Assembly (NCBI GenBank): GCA_025602915.1
Contig: JAHLJZ010000004.1
Coordinates: 496,001 to 560,000, forward strand
Source: Paraphysoderma sedebokerense
Taxonomy: Eukaryota; Blastocladiomycota; Physodermatomycetes; Physodermatales; Physodermataceae
Direction of reading: 5' to 3'
DNA length: 64,000 nucleotides
A program made the position numbers and the translations under genes. Shown here piece after piece: positions 11,987 through 25,640 of this stretch. Position 1 is the stretch's first letter, and the number at the start of each line of letters is the position of its first letter. Below the pieces are notes generated by a model. The model saw only the letters and a list, made by a program, of their open reading frames with translations. It made no database searches and had not been told where the DNA came from.

Positions 11987-14858
11987 ATGACGAGTTACAT
12001 CAAATTTACAGCTCTTTCAGGTGCCCGGAATGAAGATCCTCTATGTTATCTCCTAGAGCTAGATGAAGCGAGAATACTATTGGACTGTGGTTGGACAGAA
12101 TCGTTTAACACAGAAGATTTACGGCTTTTGAAGAGGTAGTTAGTTCCATTTCTGGCATACCTCTTTTCTCGACACTCTTCTCAAACATCACTACTTGCAG
12201 ATACGCCAAAACTGTGGATTGTGTGCTATTATCTCATAACGATTTATCTCATCTGGGTGCTTTACCTTACGCCATTTCTAAGCTTGGATTGTCATGTCCG
12301 ATTTATGCAACATTTCCTATACAATCTTTGGGTCGCATGTCAATGATTGATGCGTTGGTGGCAAAGAGGCGGAATGTCGAATATGAGGAGTTCAGTATCG
12401 ATGATATTGAGACCGCTTTTTCGCGGATAAGCCAACTCAAATACATGCAGCCTTACAATTTGTCTGGTTTGTTATGTTGTGCTTGTGACTGACGGCAGAC
12501 AGGTATTAACGCACGTCTGGCAGGCAAATGCAAAGGTGTTCAAATTACAGCATACTCCGCCGGGCATACTGTCGGTGGCACAATATGGAAGCTTAAAAAG
12601 GATACCGATGAAATTGTTTACGCCGTAGACTTCAATCATAAGAAAGAAAGGTTGGATATCAGGGTCATGTACTCCTTCTGCTAATGTTCGGCTGCAGTAT
12701 TTAATTTCATTGGTTTTGGATAGGCATTTAAACGCAAGTACTCTGTTCGTGAATGGCCAGGTGCACGATGCCCTTAGCAGACCAACAGTTATGATCACTG
12801 ACGCCTACAGTGCATTGAGTTCACATCCGACAAGAAAAAAGCGGGACGTTGACCTAATGGGTAAGTTCAGAGTTTAACGTCGGCTCAGATTCACCCGGGA
12901 ATGACTAATGCCATCGTAGACACTATAATGGACACATTAAGAGGAGCAGGCAATGTTCTGCTTCCTACAGATTCCGCTTCGCGTGTTTTAGAGTTGACAT
13001 ATGTCCTTGAGCAGTATTGGTCAGCTCAAAAGTTGTCATATCCGATCGTCTTTTTATCATGCACATCACAGAAAACAATACAGTACGCCAAGTCGATGCT
13101 GGAGTGGCTAGGGGAATCATTGACCAAAGCATTTTCGAACTCGAGAGAATATCCCTTCAATTTTAAGTACGATGTCGTTTAATGCTTAATTGAAAATATG
13201 TTCACTAACAATCTGCAATGATGAAGGAACATAAAATTGGTTCAAAATCTGGATGAGCTCGCCGACATTGAGAATCCGAAGGTCGTAATTACCACTTGTC
13301 CCTCCCTGGAAAGCGGCTTTTCCCGGGACCTCTTTATCGATTGGTGTTCAAATCCTAAAAATACCATCCTATTTACGCTCCGCGCGCCGCCGAATTCTCT
13401 GGCCCGACATCTTCATGACGAATATCTTCAACGATGCCAATCAAATGGAGCAACCGATTCAAAGTCTGATAGTGTAGGATTACACTTGAATTTAGAAATT
13501 CCGATGCGAATTCACAAAAAAGCGCCCTTAGAAGGTGCAGAGTTAACGGAGCACCTTCGAAAGGAAAGAGAGAAAGAAGAACGAGAACATGCTCAAGCCG
13601 CACTTTTAGCTAAATCGCGGTCCATTATTGATCAGGATTCAGATATTGAGTCCGACACAGAAGAAACGGATGATATCGAAGTCGAACAACTTTTATCCAC
13701 TCACTTCGATCTATACTTGAAAGACAGCGCTAGAAGTGGTGGGTTCTTTAAGCAGACCCAGAGTTTCAAAATGTTTCCATACGTTGAGCAGAGAAAGAGG
13801 TTTGATGATTATGGTGAAGTGATCAAACCGGAAATGTTTGTGATTGAGTATGAACAGATGCAGCCACTATTGAACGGCAAGACGAAGAAGAAGGGCCAGG
13901 TATTGTTTTGACATTAGAAATTGTTGTGCACAGAAACTTGACTCATGTCTTGGACGTTCTTCTTAGGAGGAAGATGACATGGATCTTGACTTGCCTGAGC
14001 AAGGAATTTTCGAAGAAGAGGACGCAGTTCCCTCGAAATATGTTACCGAAGAGCTTGTTCTTCAAGTGAAATGCTTGATCAAATTTATTGATTTTGAAGG
14101 CTTGTCAGACGGTCGATCACTAAAGACTATTATTCCACAAATCGCACCGCGAAAACTGGTACTACATTTTATCGTCTTACCACTGTTACTTCCGCCGCTC
14201 ACGCTTCCTTTTAGATTCTCATTCATGGCTCCGAAGAAGCAACCGAAGACATGACCATTTCAATGGATCTTATCGAATTTGGCGGCGATGTGTTGGCTCC
14301 TCCTGTGGGCGAAACTGTGAATGTGTCCACAGCCTCAAATATTTACCAAGTCAAGTTGACCGATTCCTTGATGTCCTCGATGGAAATATCGAAGGTAACA
14401 TACTTTCTAGCATGCATATGACTGGGGCACTGGAGAATTAACCTGCTGCTTTCGATTTTACAGCTGGAGGATTACGAAGTCGCGTACGTAACGGGAAAAA
14501 TACACATACCTGCTGATTCTACGTTACCCGTACTGGACGCCGTTCCGGTTGAAGACCAGAGCAGACGCGACACAATATTTGTTGGCGACGTAAAGCTAAC
14601 AGATTTTAAAAGAGTTTTGGAGAAGGAAGGTTATAAAACAGAATTCATGAGCGGGATGTTAATTGTGAATGGGCTCGTCGGCGTTCGAAAGGTATGTAAT
14701 CCGTTGATTTTAAACAGGGTTCTCAAATGTGGTGGGATTTAATGCTGATTTGTCGATTTTGGTAGGCCCCCACTGGACAACTTATTGTTGAAGGAAGCTT
14801 ATCAGATAATTTTTATCACATTCGCTCATTATTGTACAATCAACTGGCAATTCTATAA
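11987..14858 (+). CDS. CPSF2: Cleavage and polyadenylation specificity factor subunit 2 (CPSF100/Cft2)
   Basis: Scaffold subunit of the mRNA 3'-end processing machinery in the nucleus, with a metallo-beta-lactamase plus beta-CASP fold. It starts [12 protein letters not shown] at ATG 11987. Visible: [17 protein letters not shown] (about 12040-12095), [16 protein letters not shown] (about 12226-12270), [17 protein letters not shown] (about 12550-12595), [13 protein letters not shown] across an intron, [10 protein letters not shown] (about 12790), [20 protein letters not shown] (12937-12995) and [20 protein letters not shown] (about 13275-13330). The histidine motif is SHNDLSH rather than HxHxDH, as expected for this non-catalytic subunit. 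An acidic linker (about 13630-13690) and the C-terminal domain (about 14470-14858, ending YNQLAIL) complete it. Stop TAA 14856-14858. Confidence 0.9.
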
Positions 14859-14951
14859 TAATAAACTACATCAACGGATTATTTCATTGGCCTTGCAATT
14901 GTGACGTGAACAAATTCAAAAATCGAATTATGACAATATGAAACAAATGCA

Positions 14952-17485
14952 TCAATCAAAAATTTCGTTCATCAACCACACGTTCGGTTCATTTCCATTA
15001 GCCGCCAGATCTTCTCTGTCTGCCAAGGATCGTTCCCTTGTGTCGACAGAGCCCGTATACTTTTCCAATGCTACTTTCTTTAACCCAGAAAGCATATCAA
15101 TATCTATTCTCCATGGCTGAATATTTGCTACCAACTCACACAGTGTTTGCACTAACTCGAGATGTATCCTGGACAGAGTAGGTTCGCCGACTGATATTTG
15201 AGGAGAACTACGATCGGAATTCGCCCGATCACTTGACGAAGTACAGTTCAAGGGGGCAAACGGTTTGAATAAATGGTTTAATGTTGGCTTGTGTATTTTG
15301 ACTTGTTCGGCAGTTTGGTGAAAAATGTTAGGTCGGAAATACGGATTCGTTAGTTCCGAAAATTGAATGTTTGAGCCCTTCAATTCATCTTTTGTAAAAA
15401 GTTGCACTCGAGTCGATGACTAAATTGAAAGAAAAATATCAGCGGAGGCAAGGAAAAGTGAAAAATAAGAGAGATACTCAAATACCGGAGAAATTGTTGC
15501 ATCTAAATCTAGTATTTCATTATCATCGTACCCATGTACCTTTTTGTACCTTCCGACATTACGAATCACTAGATTTTCCGATATCCAAATGACAAATGCA
15601 GCTACACTAGGATCCCGCTCAGTTAAATCTGGCCTCTTTCCTGTGATTTCAAAACACAATGAATGAAAGGAAGTCGCCATAGTTTGGCAGAGATTGTGCC
15701 ATTCTAATTCTGGACACGATAAAAAATAGTTTTTATGAGTGCTTAAAAAATTTATAAGAGAAGCGGATATATCAGGTTCAAGATGACGAAGGATTGCGAA
15801 GTCATAATGTGCTGAATCTAACGGTGGAATCTGCCCACGACTTTGAAATGGCACAAGAACCATCGTCATGTCAGTATTGAATTTCTCGTCTAAATAACGA
15901 AGTACCATGTTAACTAGACCCATGTGATTCGAGTTCATTTCGGATGTCCCCATGTCTGCGGTTAACGTTGAATGATGACGCAACAACGACGAGAAAGAGT
16001 GCAGTAGAGGCTCATCATAACCAAAAGGGATGTCGTTAGACAGTAAAGGTTGTGACTCCAGACTATTATGAGCGAAATGGAGAGCTAGCAGTAAACGAGG
16101 TGAATCTGGAGTCATGTCGAGTTGACTGCATAATGGTGCACTAATATTGACCGCAAAGCAGTCACAAATCGGTGGAGGGCCGGTGAGCCACGAAAGTTAA
16201 AACGGAAGAATGTTATAAAAATCACTCACAAAGGGGACCAAAGATAAAGAATGAGCCAAGGGCGATCGCTCTGCTCCGACTGGATAATATAGAAAAACAT
16301 GACCGGATCTTCCGGGGAGGAATGACTATTGTTCAGCATGGCACTTGTCAACTCTGACTTCACCAGCATACATATATAACGATCTTCCAATCCGAAGAAA
16401 ACGCGGTGGTAAAGGAGGATTTGAGGATTCTGTAGTAACGAACTTTCTTCTCTTAACGGAGCCTTCAAGATACGAAGGTGATCGATGAGCTGTAGATGTT
16501 CAAAGAAGTGTTCGAAAGATGCCACGAGATGTATCATTTCATGCGGATTCAAAGATGGTCGAAAAAATGTCTTCGTCAATATTATCCATTCATCGATAAT
16601 ACGATATTCTGAAAAATTTGAAAGAAGCGATTGTCTGATGCAACGAGAAACGGATAAAAGAGAGAGGAAGTCATGTTTGGGCAAAAGGTCCGCAATCGAG
16701 ATGATGACATCGTCCGGGAGAGATTCAAGTTGCATTGAAGATTTTGAAGACGGAACTTCCGCTTTAGTCATCCGGGTTCGAGGGATTAGACTTTCTAAAG
16801 CTTCCAAAGTCGATGCTTTCGAGCAACATGGCGACGATGTGGAAATGCTATGACAGTCATTTACTACAACTCCGGCTGTATTCGACAGTGAAACCATAAA
16901 AGGCCCCACATTTTCAAAACGACATCGACTAAATTCACAGTTCGTAAACTTCGTCCGCGGGGTTAAAACTTCTGACATTACACATTCCGTGAAGACACAT
17001 TCTCCAAATTCGGCTCTCTCAAGATCGGTTGATAAAAAAGAGCACCTAGTAAATTTGTTTTGATAGAAGAAAGAGTCTGACAAATCGGCAACTCGAAAGT
17101 CGCACTGATTCCAAACTACGTTATCGAATAAACTATTTACTGATATTCCTTTCCACGACGTCAGAGAATGAACATAGCATCTCGTCCAATGTGCAGAGCT
17201 GAAATTAAACAATGGGATGTTGCAATTGACTATCACTTTGCCTACCAACTTCGTTAACGTCAACTTGAACAGTTCGGATTGATAGAGACCCCTGGTGTTT
17301 CTCGGGATCTGCAACTCTGTGTTTCCGATGCTGAGTCTTTCCCATTTAATATACTCATTATCGGGGGGATATACCAAGGCGGAATGGATGGAAGCTAATC
17401 GACTCAGAACATAGCTAGTTATAGGCTTGTCATCCTTTACCTCTGATTTCACACGATTGAAGGCAGCCGAGAAAGTAGAATCCAT
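14952..17485 (-). CDS. Pentapeptide-like repeat and F-box protein
   Basis: Not assigned to a named family. The first in-frame ATG is 17483-17485 (MDSTFSAAFNRVKSE); the frame is open a little further upstream without an ATG. Residues about 110-190 form a pentapeptide-like beta-helix pattern with Cys/Phe at fixed spacing (CDFRVADLSDSFFYQNKF, CSFLSTDLERAEFGECVF, TNCEFSRCRF). A clear F-box follows (LESLPDDVIISIADLLPKHD, about 16695-16730), suggesting a substrate receptor of an SCF ubiquitin ligase. The second exon starts near 16125 (FQLDMTPDSPRLLLALHFAH) and carries VAAFVIWISENLVIRN, reminiscent of SKIP16/FBXO3-type F-box proteins, though this is a guess. A short third exon runs from about 15410 to the stop at 14952. 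It converges on CPSF2, 93 bp apart. Confidence 0.65.
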
Positions 17486-17548
17486 GAATGTGGAACGAAA
17501 ATCTTTAACGCTTTGGATTCCGACTTCGGCACAAATGGGGTGGAGCAA

Positions 17549-19635
<2,087 letters not shown>

Positions 19636-19928
19636 ACATTTTCATCAATTGACTATTGTGGTCTGGGTGTTCATGTAATATAATCAGCATACATGTATGT
19701 TATATTTCATGAAATACTACAATTTAAATGAATTCAACCCAGTTGTGTTCGGCCCTTCATAAATTGCATTTCCCGACGCAGTAATGACATCCCTGCATGG
19801 TTACATACTGCAAGTGTGAAGAAATGAGGCACGTTCACGGCAGTCATAAGCAAGCGTTGTCTCTAGCTGCCTTATTTCCTTTCCAATACAAGTGTTTACA
19901 TGAGGCCTGCCATTTCTAGCAACCGGTT

Positions 19929-20444
19929 ATGGCGAAATACTCATCTAAACCGACACTCTCTCTGTACAATGTACGTTTATGGCACTTGCAATTGATTTTC
20001 AACCTCACATAATTTCTTTTAATTTGTCAAATCAATGTTGAAAGATGCATGTTCTCATCTTGTTTCTACCCCGTTGTCCTTTAAATTCTCTATTATAGTT
20101 TATCCTGCGCTCACAAGTGTTGAGTTTATATCGATCTTACCTACGGACAATGAAATCCCTTGATTCCAGCACTAAACGAGACCTAAAGGCATGGACAAGG
20201 CAGGAATTTGAACGAACAAGGTCTGAAACAAACCCGGTAAGCCATATTGATGATGTCAACCAATTGGATTCAGTTGGCACATTTCTCTGAGATGTCTAAG
20301 CAAGCAGCTAATTGAATGGATTTGAATTCTACATGTTTATTAAACCAATAGGATAAAATCAAGTCGTTAATGACGGAAGGGAGAGCCCGATTGAAACAGT
20401 TAAGCGATATGGTTCTACTGAGCACTCCGGCTTCAAAAAAATGA
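19929..20444 (+). CDS. LYRM2: LYRM2-like LYR-motif mitochondrial protein (three small exons)
   Basis: A 90-residue protein assembled from exons 19929-19970, 20099-20236 and 20352-20444, each bounded by GT...AG. Exon 1 gives MAKYSSKPTLSLYN. Exon 2 carries the motif RSQVLSLYRSYLRTM, then DLKAWTRQEFERTRSETNP. Exon 3 gives DKIKSLMTEGRARLKQLSDMV. The LYR triplet, the downstream basic helix with a conserved Phe, and the KxLMxxGRxxLKxL ending match the LYRM2 type (about 88 residues in human). LYR proteins bind mitochondrial acyl-carrier protein and help assemble respiratory complexes; LYRM2 is linked to complex I in animals. The exons are too short to appear as long open frames, so this gene is easily missed. 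It lies 290 bp downstream of alpha-tubulin. Confidence 0.85.
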
Positions 20445-20806
20445 ACGAATCAGATATCATTAACATCGTCATTCCGCAACAATACATTCATGAGGATCTT
20501 TAGACAAGATATTATAAAATCGAATGCCAACGTTCGCCAGTACTATGGTGTAGCGTCGATTTATTTCTTTATTCCCTAGCGTTATCTTCTTTGTGTAACG
20601 AAAGAGCAAGTGGAACAACTTGATAATTTCGGCTTTGGGTTTTGTAATTGATGCACTCAGTGCCAAATACTTGATATCATTGCATTGTTATCACTTTTCT
20701 CCTTCATGCGACTCGGCCTCATCGATTTCTTCGAGTCTTGTACAGCGATGTTGTTTAATGTTTAATTATATTTAATCCAAGATTAACAGTAATCGATCCG
20801 ATGTAT
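20445..20806. other. Intergenic stretch between convergent LYRM2 and MGST3 genes
   Basis: 362 bp. On the minus strand a frame from about 20674 to 20469 could encode AEIIKLFHLLFRYTKKI and NRRYTIVLANVGIRFYNIL. It has no in-frame ATG, and only a very short putative intron would link it to an upstream frame. I cannot assign it to a family; it may be an unrecognised exon or chance. Confidence 0.3.
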
Positions 20807-21488
20807 TTACAACCATCTTACTAACTTCAGCGCACTATACACTGTAGTTCCAAACATCACCATTAAGGCCCCTCCAGAGATTCGGGCTCCCATAAGGCGT
20901 CCAGTTGGGCCCGAATTGATATAACCTCTTGCATACACATATCTTGCAATCATGTAAACGAGACCGGTTCCCGAGATGAGTTTAGGATAGAATAGTCCCT
21001 ATGAGAATGTCCTTGTCAGAGCAAAGTTACCGCCACAATTAACAACAACACGGAGTGCGTACCCCCAGCAACTGAAAAGTGAGGACCGGAGCCAAGTTTT
21101 CAACATAGTTATAGTGTGCCCGTTGATAACTCATAAATTTTACCCAATCTGCATCCTTCAGTTTCGTTGCGTACCGTCCTTCACCCTTAAAATCAATTTA
21201 AATTCCAAAGAACGCGGCAGACACGATAGAAAAGGTTAGTCCGTCAATTCAACATTGAGAAAATCAGAAAGAATCAAGGTCGATACCATATCGGGGTAAG
21301 TAATTCCATACTTGGCCCTAGCGGCGCTGACTTTAAATCCCTGTAGTCATAATAAGAATTAATGCGGGAAGACGCACGGTCGATCGAATGAGGCCACTAA
21401 TTACTTGTAGGATGCATTGAAATGCCATGCTAGCAGCAATTGCTATAACATAACCATACTCTGAATCAACCTTAAGAGTGGATGCCAT
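20807..21488 (-). CDS. MGST3: MAPEG-family microsomal glutathione S-transferase 3-like protein (copy A)
   Basis: Four-helix membrane enzyme of the MAPEG family (glutathione transferase/peroxidase) in ER or outer mitochondrial membrane. ATG at 21486-21488 starts MASTLKVDSEYGYVIAIAASMAF. Later exons encode AARAKYGITYPDM, GEGRYATKL, FMSYQRAHYNYVENLAP (helix 2 with the RAHxNxxE glutathione-site signature), LISGTGLVYMIARYVYARGY and TTVYSALKLVRW. The spacing matches MGST3 (about 150 residues). The stop is complementary to 20807-20809. It is divergent from copy B, with 270 bp between start codons. Confidence 0.85.
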
Positions 21489-21758
21489 TTTAGTTTCTGT
21501 TAACCTATTTGCGAGTCAGAGGCGTCGATATCTGTCGATGTATGTATGTATAGTTGCTGACGGGACAAATGAGGAAGTACCACGAAAGTCGTTTGCGTTC
21601 CGCGGTGTTTACATAATCAGAACTTGTTGATGAATAACCCGCTCTTCCCCACAACTTCTTCTGATTTCTCTTTTCACTTGCCTCGTTTCTACAGCCTTCC
21701 TCTCAACCCACTTTACCCATTGACATCAACTTGATCATTCAATATTAATTCCCTTATC

Positions 21759-22504
21759 ATGCCTGTCTTAACCCTCCATCCAGGTTTCGTGTTTGTTTCC
21801 GTGTTCCCAGACAGGTTTGCTGCCGATCATGACTAACTGATACCTCCTCAATTCTATTTATCTCAGAATTCGGTTATGTGTATGTATTTTCATCCTTTTT
21901 TTCCCATGTGGTGAGTGGAGATTCCGGTATTTAACCTTGCGAGTATTCTCTCATCTTAGCATTTTGGCTGCCGCGACAATGTCCTTCCAATGCATGATGG
22001 AGGGGATCCCTATTTCGAAACTTCGCAAGAAGTATGGTATCAATTATCCTGACATGGGCAATGGAAGATATGCTGCTAAATTGACCGACGATCAGTGGAA
22101 AGAATTCAATAATGCTCAGCGCGTTCACTATGTAAATGATTCCTTGCTGTATCCTGCAATCGTCCGTTCTCTTTCTCACTACGTTTTATCCTTAGAATTA
22201 TATTGAAGGCTTGCCATTCGCTCTTGTTTCGCTTATTGGTGGAGGTGTATTTAATCCAAAATTGCACGCTGCATTGGGGGCTGCCTACATTGTAGGTCGC
22301 ATTCTTTATGGACTGGGGTACAGAAGCAAAGGTAGGGCAATGATTAATAGTTTCTGCCAATGCCCACCCACCAAAATCACTAATTATACTTCTGATGTAG
22401 GCGCTAATGGACGGTTTGCTGGAGTCCTCATTGTTGACGTCGCTCTTTTGGCCATGTTTGGCAGCACTATTTATCAAAGTCTCAAATTTAGCGGTTTGAT
22501 TTGA
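21759..22504 (+). CDS. MGST3: MAPEG-family microsomal glutathione S-transferase 3-like protein (copy B)
   Basis: Paralogue of the neighbouring MGST3-like gene. Exons: 21759-21783, a 13-bp microexon 21867-21879, then 21960 onward with further introns. Spliced, it reads MPVLTLHPEFGYVILAAATM, SKLRKKYGINYPDM, GRYAAKLTDDQW, AQRVHYNYIEGLPFALVSLIGG (glutathione-site helix; RVHYN where copy A has RAHYN), LGAAYIVGRILYGLGYRSKG and MFGSTIYQSLKFSGLI. Both MGST genes keep NGRYA/EGRYA-type inserts absent from the human protein, so they are close relatives. Stop TGA 22502-22504. Confidence 0.85.
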
Positions 22505-22766
22505 AATCTCTGTATTCAAGTGTACGATGCGTAATACATAGATAAATGTGACGGATCCATGTCTGTAGAATTGTTTATAGCATTCTTGAACGGTGTTAAA
22601 ATAAATAAAGAAAACGTTTTGAACGGAATCTCGGATGGCCCCGGAAACCAATTAAGAAACGCCCAGTTTCTCTATTTTAACTTCATCGCCTATCTTCACT
22701 GCCAAATTCAACTATTCGAAATCAAAAAAGACTTTGCGCTATCCTCTGTATCCAAGCTCAGTACAT

Positions 22767-24161
22767 ATGAATCGCATAAATTTTCTTAGGTTGCGGGTGA
22801 GATCGTATAGCACAGGTGGAGTGGTCGTTGTCTTGGTCCCTACGGATTTAAATATGTATTAACAGTCTGTGATTATTCTATCATACAGGCTCTAAGGTAT
22901 ATTAGTGTATTACCATACGGGATATATTGAGGTCAAACTGGGTCCTAACCGTATATTTGAACTTGTCTCGGGTCAAATGATCCTTGTTATTCTATTTTCA
23001 AATAGCCGAGTGTTGGATTTATCGGTTTAGGTCAGATGGGATTCCCTATGTCTGGGTAATGTCATGACATTTTTTTTTTTTTTGATTGTAATGCGGATTT
23101 GGCCCGAGAAATGGTTCCATAGACTCTTAACACGAGCCTTACCAACTTATTTAGAAATCTTCTCAACAAATATCCCCACTCTCGATTCCTTATTTACGAC
23201 AACGTTACATCCGTTTCAGAAGAGTTCCAAGCTCAGCACGGTGATAAAGCCGCAGTTGAAGTCTGCTCCAGTCCGGCTGATGTAGCCACCAAGGCCGATT
23301 TCCTGGTTACAATGCTTCCTAGTCCCCAAATTGTAAAGGCCGTTTATATGGGTAAGAACGGCATTTTCGAAGGCGCAAAGAATGGACAGCTGTGTATAGA
23401 CAGCAGCACTATCGATCCTGATACAAGCCGTGAAGTTGCAAAGAAAATGGCGGAGAAAAAAATCAAAGCAGTTGATGCTCCAGTATCTGGGGGTATGACA
23501 GTTTTGTAACCGTTAGGGTTTTTTTTAATCTATTAACCAGTTCTTCCCAAAGGTATCCTCGCTGCTCAAGCTGCTACATTGACTTTCATGGTGGGTGCGC
23601 CGACGGATGATATTTTCAATCAAGTAAAACCCGTTTTGCAGGCGATGGGCAAAAACATCGTCCATTGTGGACCCGTTGGAAACGGCCAAATTGCTAAAAT
23701 TTGCAACAATTTTATGCTTGGTATCTCTATGATGGGCATTTCCGAAACATTCAATCTGGGTAAGCGGTTAGGCATGGATGAAAAATTGCTGCGAGAAATT
23801 TTGAACACTTCAAGTGGACGGTTAGTAATTTCGCGTTGTAATTCATGTAGGGATGTCCATACTGATAGGGTTGAACTCTTCGTTACCGTATAGCTGTTGG
23901 GCAAGTGAAGTATACCCACCTGTTCCCAATCTCCTTCCCAATGTTCCTTCTTCCAGGGATTACGAAGGTGGATTTGGTATTTCTCTGATGCAAAAGGATA
24001 TGGCATTAGCTATGGATGCTGCTCAGCGATCAGGATCAACAGTATTACTGGGTAGTGTCGCTAACCAGATGTACAAGCATGTCATGAACGTTTCCGGAAT
24101 GGAAAAGAAAGATTTTTCAGTTGTTTATAAATGGTTGAGTGAACAAGGAAAGAAGAAGTAA
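22767..24161 (+). CDS. HIBADH: 3-hydroxyisobutyrate dehydrogenase, mitochondrial
   Basis: NAD-dependent oxidation of 3-hydroxyisobutyrate to methylmalonate semialdehyde in valine catabolism. ATG 22767 gives MNRINFLRLRVRSYST, a typical mitochondrial presequence, though the splice site leading from it to the next exon is not settled. The Rossmann motif VGFIGLGQMGFPMSG (about 23010-23055) is followed by exons encoding NLLNKYPHSRFLIYDNV, ADFLVTMLPSP, CIDSSTIDPDTSREVAKK, DAPVSGG, TFMVGAPTDD, and the catalytic-lysine region CGPVGNGQIAKICNN (about 23670-23710). The last exon has GFGISLMQKDMALAMDAAQ. Stop TAA 24159-24161. Confidence 0.9.
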
Positions 24162-24621
24162 ATCTGTAGAAGTGAATAACTATTAGATTTTTGAATACAT
24201 TCATTTTTAACCCGCGCATTTTAAATCCCAAAGAATTTTAAATTCAATCTACTTATTTTAATACAACATAAAACGATATCAGCTTGTTAAAGTGGTCGGT
24301 TCAACAGCAATCAGATGGCACTACTTCGCTTCAATCAATTCTATCATCTTGCCCAATTAAAATCAATAAAAACATGTAAATTTTTAAATATTCACTATGG
24401 TAGTAGCAAGTTTTAGGAAATTTGGAGGAAAATTCTGTACTTTTCACAGTGTACAGCAAGATGTCAATATGGCACCGAAGAGGCTATCTTTGACGACAAG
24501 AAATTTGTCAGAATCAATATTGACGAAAACATAGCTAATCATTATTTGTATTTGTTCTTAAATACGGGTTTTACATACGACTGATGATTAATTCTTTCTA
24601 TTTATACGATAATTTAATAAC
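24162..24621. other. AT-rich intergenic region between convergent HIBADH and COQ10
   Basis: 460 bp, strongly AT-rich, holding the two 3' ends. I see no open frame, RNA gene or repeat of note. Confidence 0.5.
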
Positions 24622-25472
24622 TCAAGATCTTTTAATTTGTCTTGGATAATTCTGGAGTCCGCTATAAATTACTTCAGCCCGTTTTTCGAACGCTGAAATG
24701 GTGGCTTTGCTTACTTGATCGAAAAACACATTTGCGACAGAGGCATGTAGAACCGACTTGAATTCAAATTTAATATGGAAATCAACGTAACAGGACGGAT
24801 AATTTTCCTTTGATATTGACGAGGGTAACGGAACATGAGTCGGAATGGCCGGGGTAATAGTCCAGGTCGTTGTCATGTTTCGGAACATGGAGGAATCAGC
24901 AGACCTAGCCTATATACAGCAATTGCACTATAAGTATTCCCATTTGGAATTTTACAATAATGCGAGAATATCCAACCTGTACTCTGTAGGGTTTTTCGCA
25001 TGTCACGATGCTGGTGTAGCTTTCCTTGAAGGACCCAAAGCCAACCCCCAACTCTGCTCGCATTATCATTTTTCTCAAAGTTGGATGTGGTGATACTGCA
25101 TTGTGAGGTTTAAGATTTGTTGATAGAGTTTTCTGATCTGTAAGGGATGACCCAGTAGAATGCGACGATAGTATGCGGGAATGTGTGCAAAAAGGAACGA
25201 AGGCTGGATAGTCTTTGACGTTTGAGATTATCTCATACAATTGATTCTGAGAAAACCTAAGGTTTCAGTTCAGTATGTTTCAAAATTTAAAGGGCGGAGT
25301 ATGATCACGTCCAACAGAGGTGAAGAATGAACCTTAGTAATTTTCTTTCGGAATATTCTTTCGGGTGCGGTGTTGGAAACGGGATGGATAGAAATGATCG
25401 ATGTGCAACGGTACTGGTTGCTGAATGGAGCGTAGGGCGGATTGTGGATGTCAGACGAGGAGTGAGGAACAT
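24622..25472 (-). CDS. COQ10: Coenzyme Q-binding protein COQ10 (START/polyketide-cyclase fold)
   Basis: Lipid-binding protein of the mitochondrial inner membrane needed for ubiquinone function in respiration. ATG at 25470-25472 starts MFLTPRLTSTIRPTLHSA, a basic, Ser/Thr-rich presequence. Exon 1 ends HPKEYSERKLLR and joins through a roughly 60-bp intron to FSQNQLYEIISNVKDYPAFVPFC (25170-25255), the start of the START-like fold. Further strings: RAELGVGFGSFKESYTS (about 25030-25080), FRNMTTTWTITP, CYVDFHIKFEFKSVLHASVAN (about 24735-24800) and FFDQVSKATISAFEKRA. Spacing agrees with COQ10A/B. The start codon is 168 bp from the divergent isomerase start. Confidence 0.9.
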
Positions 25473-25640
25473 CTAAGAATATAAATAGAGTGATTTATGT
25501 GCGAGGATAGTTTAATGGTGCGGAGTGGTAATGTTTGATTCAGTGGTTGAAATGAATTGCTGAATTCCTTCGTTCTGCCCGCTCCAATTCCACCCATTCC
25601 TCCTCTCCTTGTAATTCTGAATTCCCTTTCTGTCCCGACA

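Noticed and set aside
12226-12270. Loss of the HxHxDH metal motif in the CPSF2 gene as a sign of decay.
   Set aside because: Loss of metal ligands is normal for CPSF100/Cft2, the non-catalytic partner of CPSF73.
22106-22651. 181-residue minus-strand open frame.
   Set aside because: It lies opposite the well-supported MGST3-like copy B and its 3' region, shows no family resemblance, and crosses the introns of that gene.
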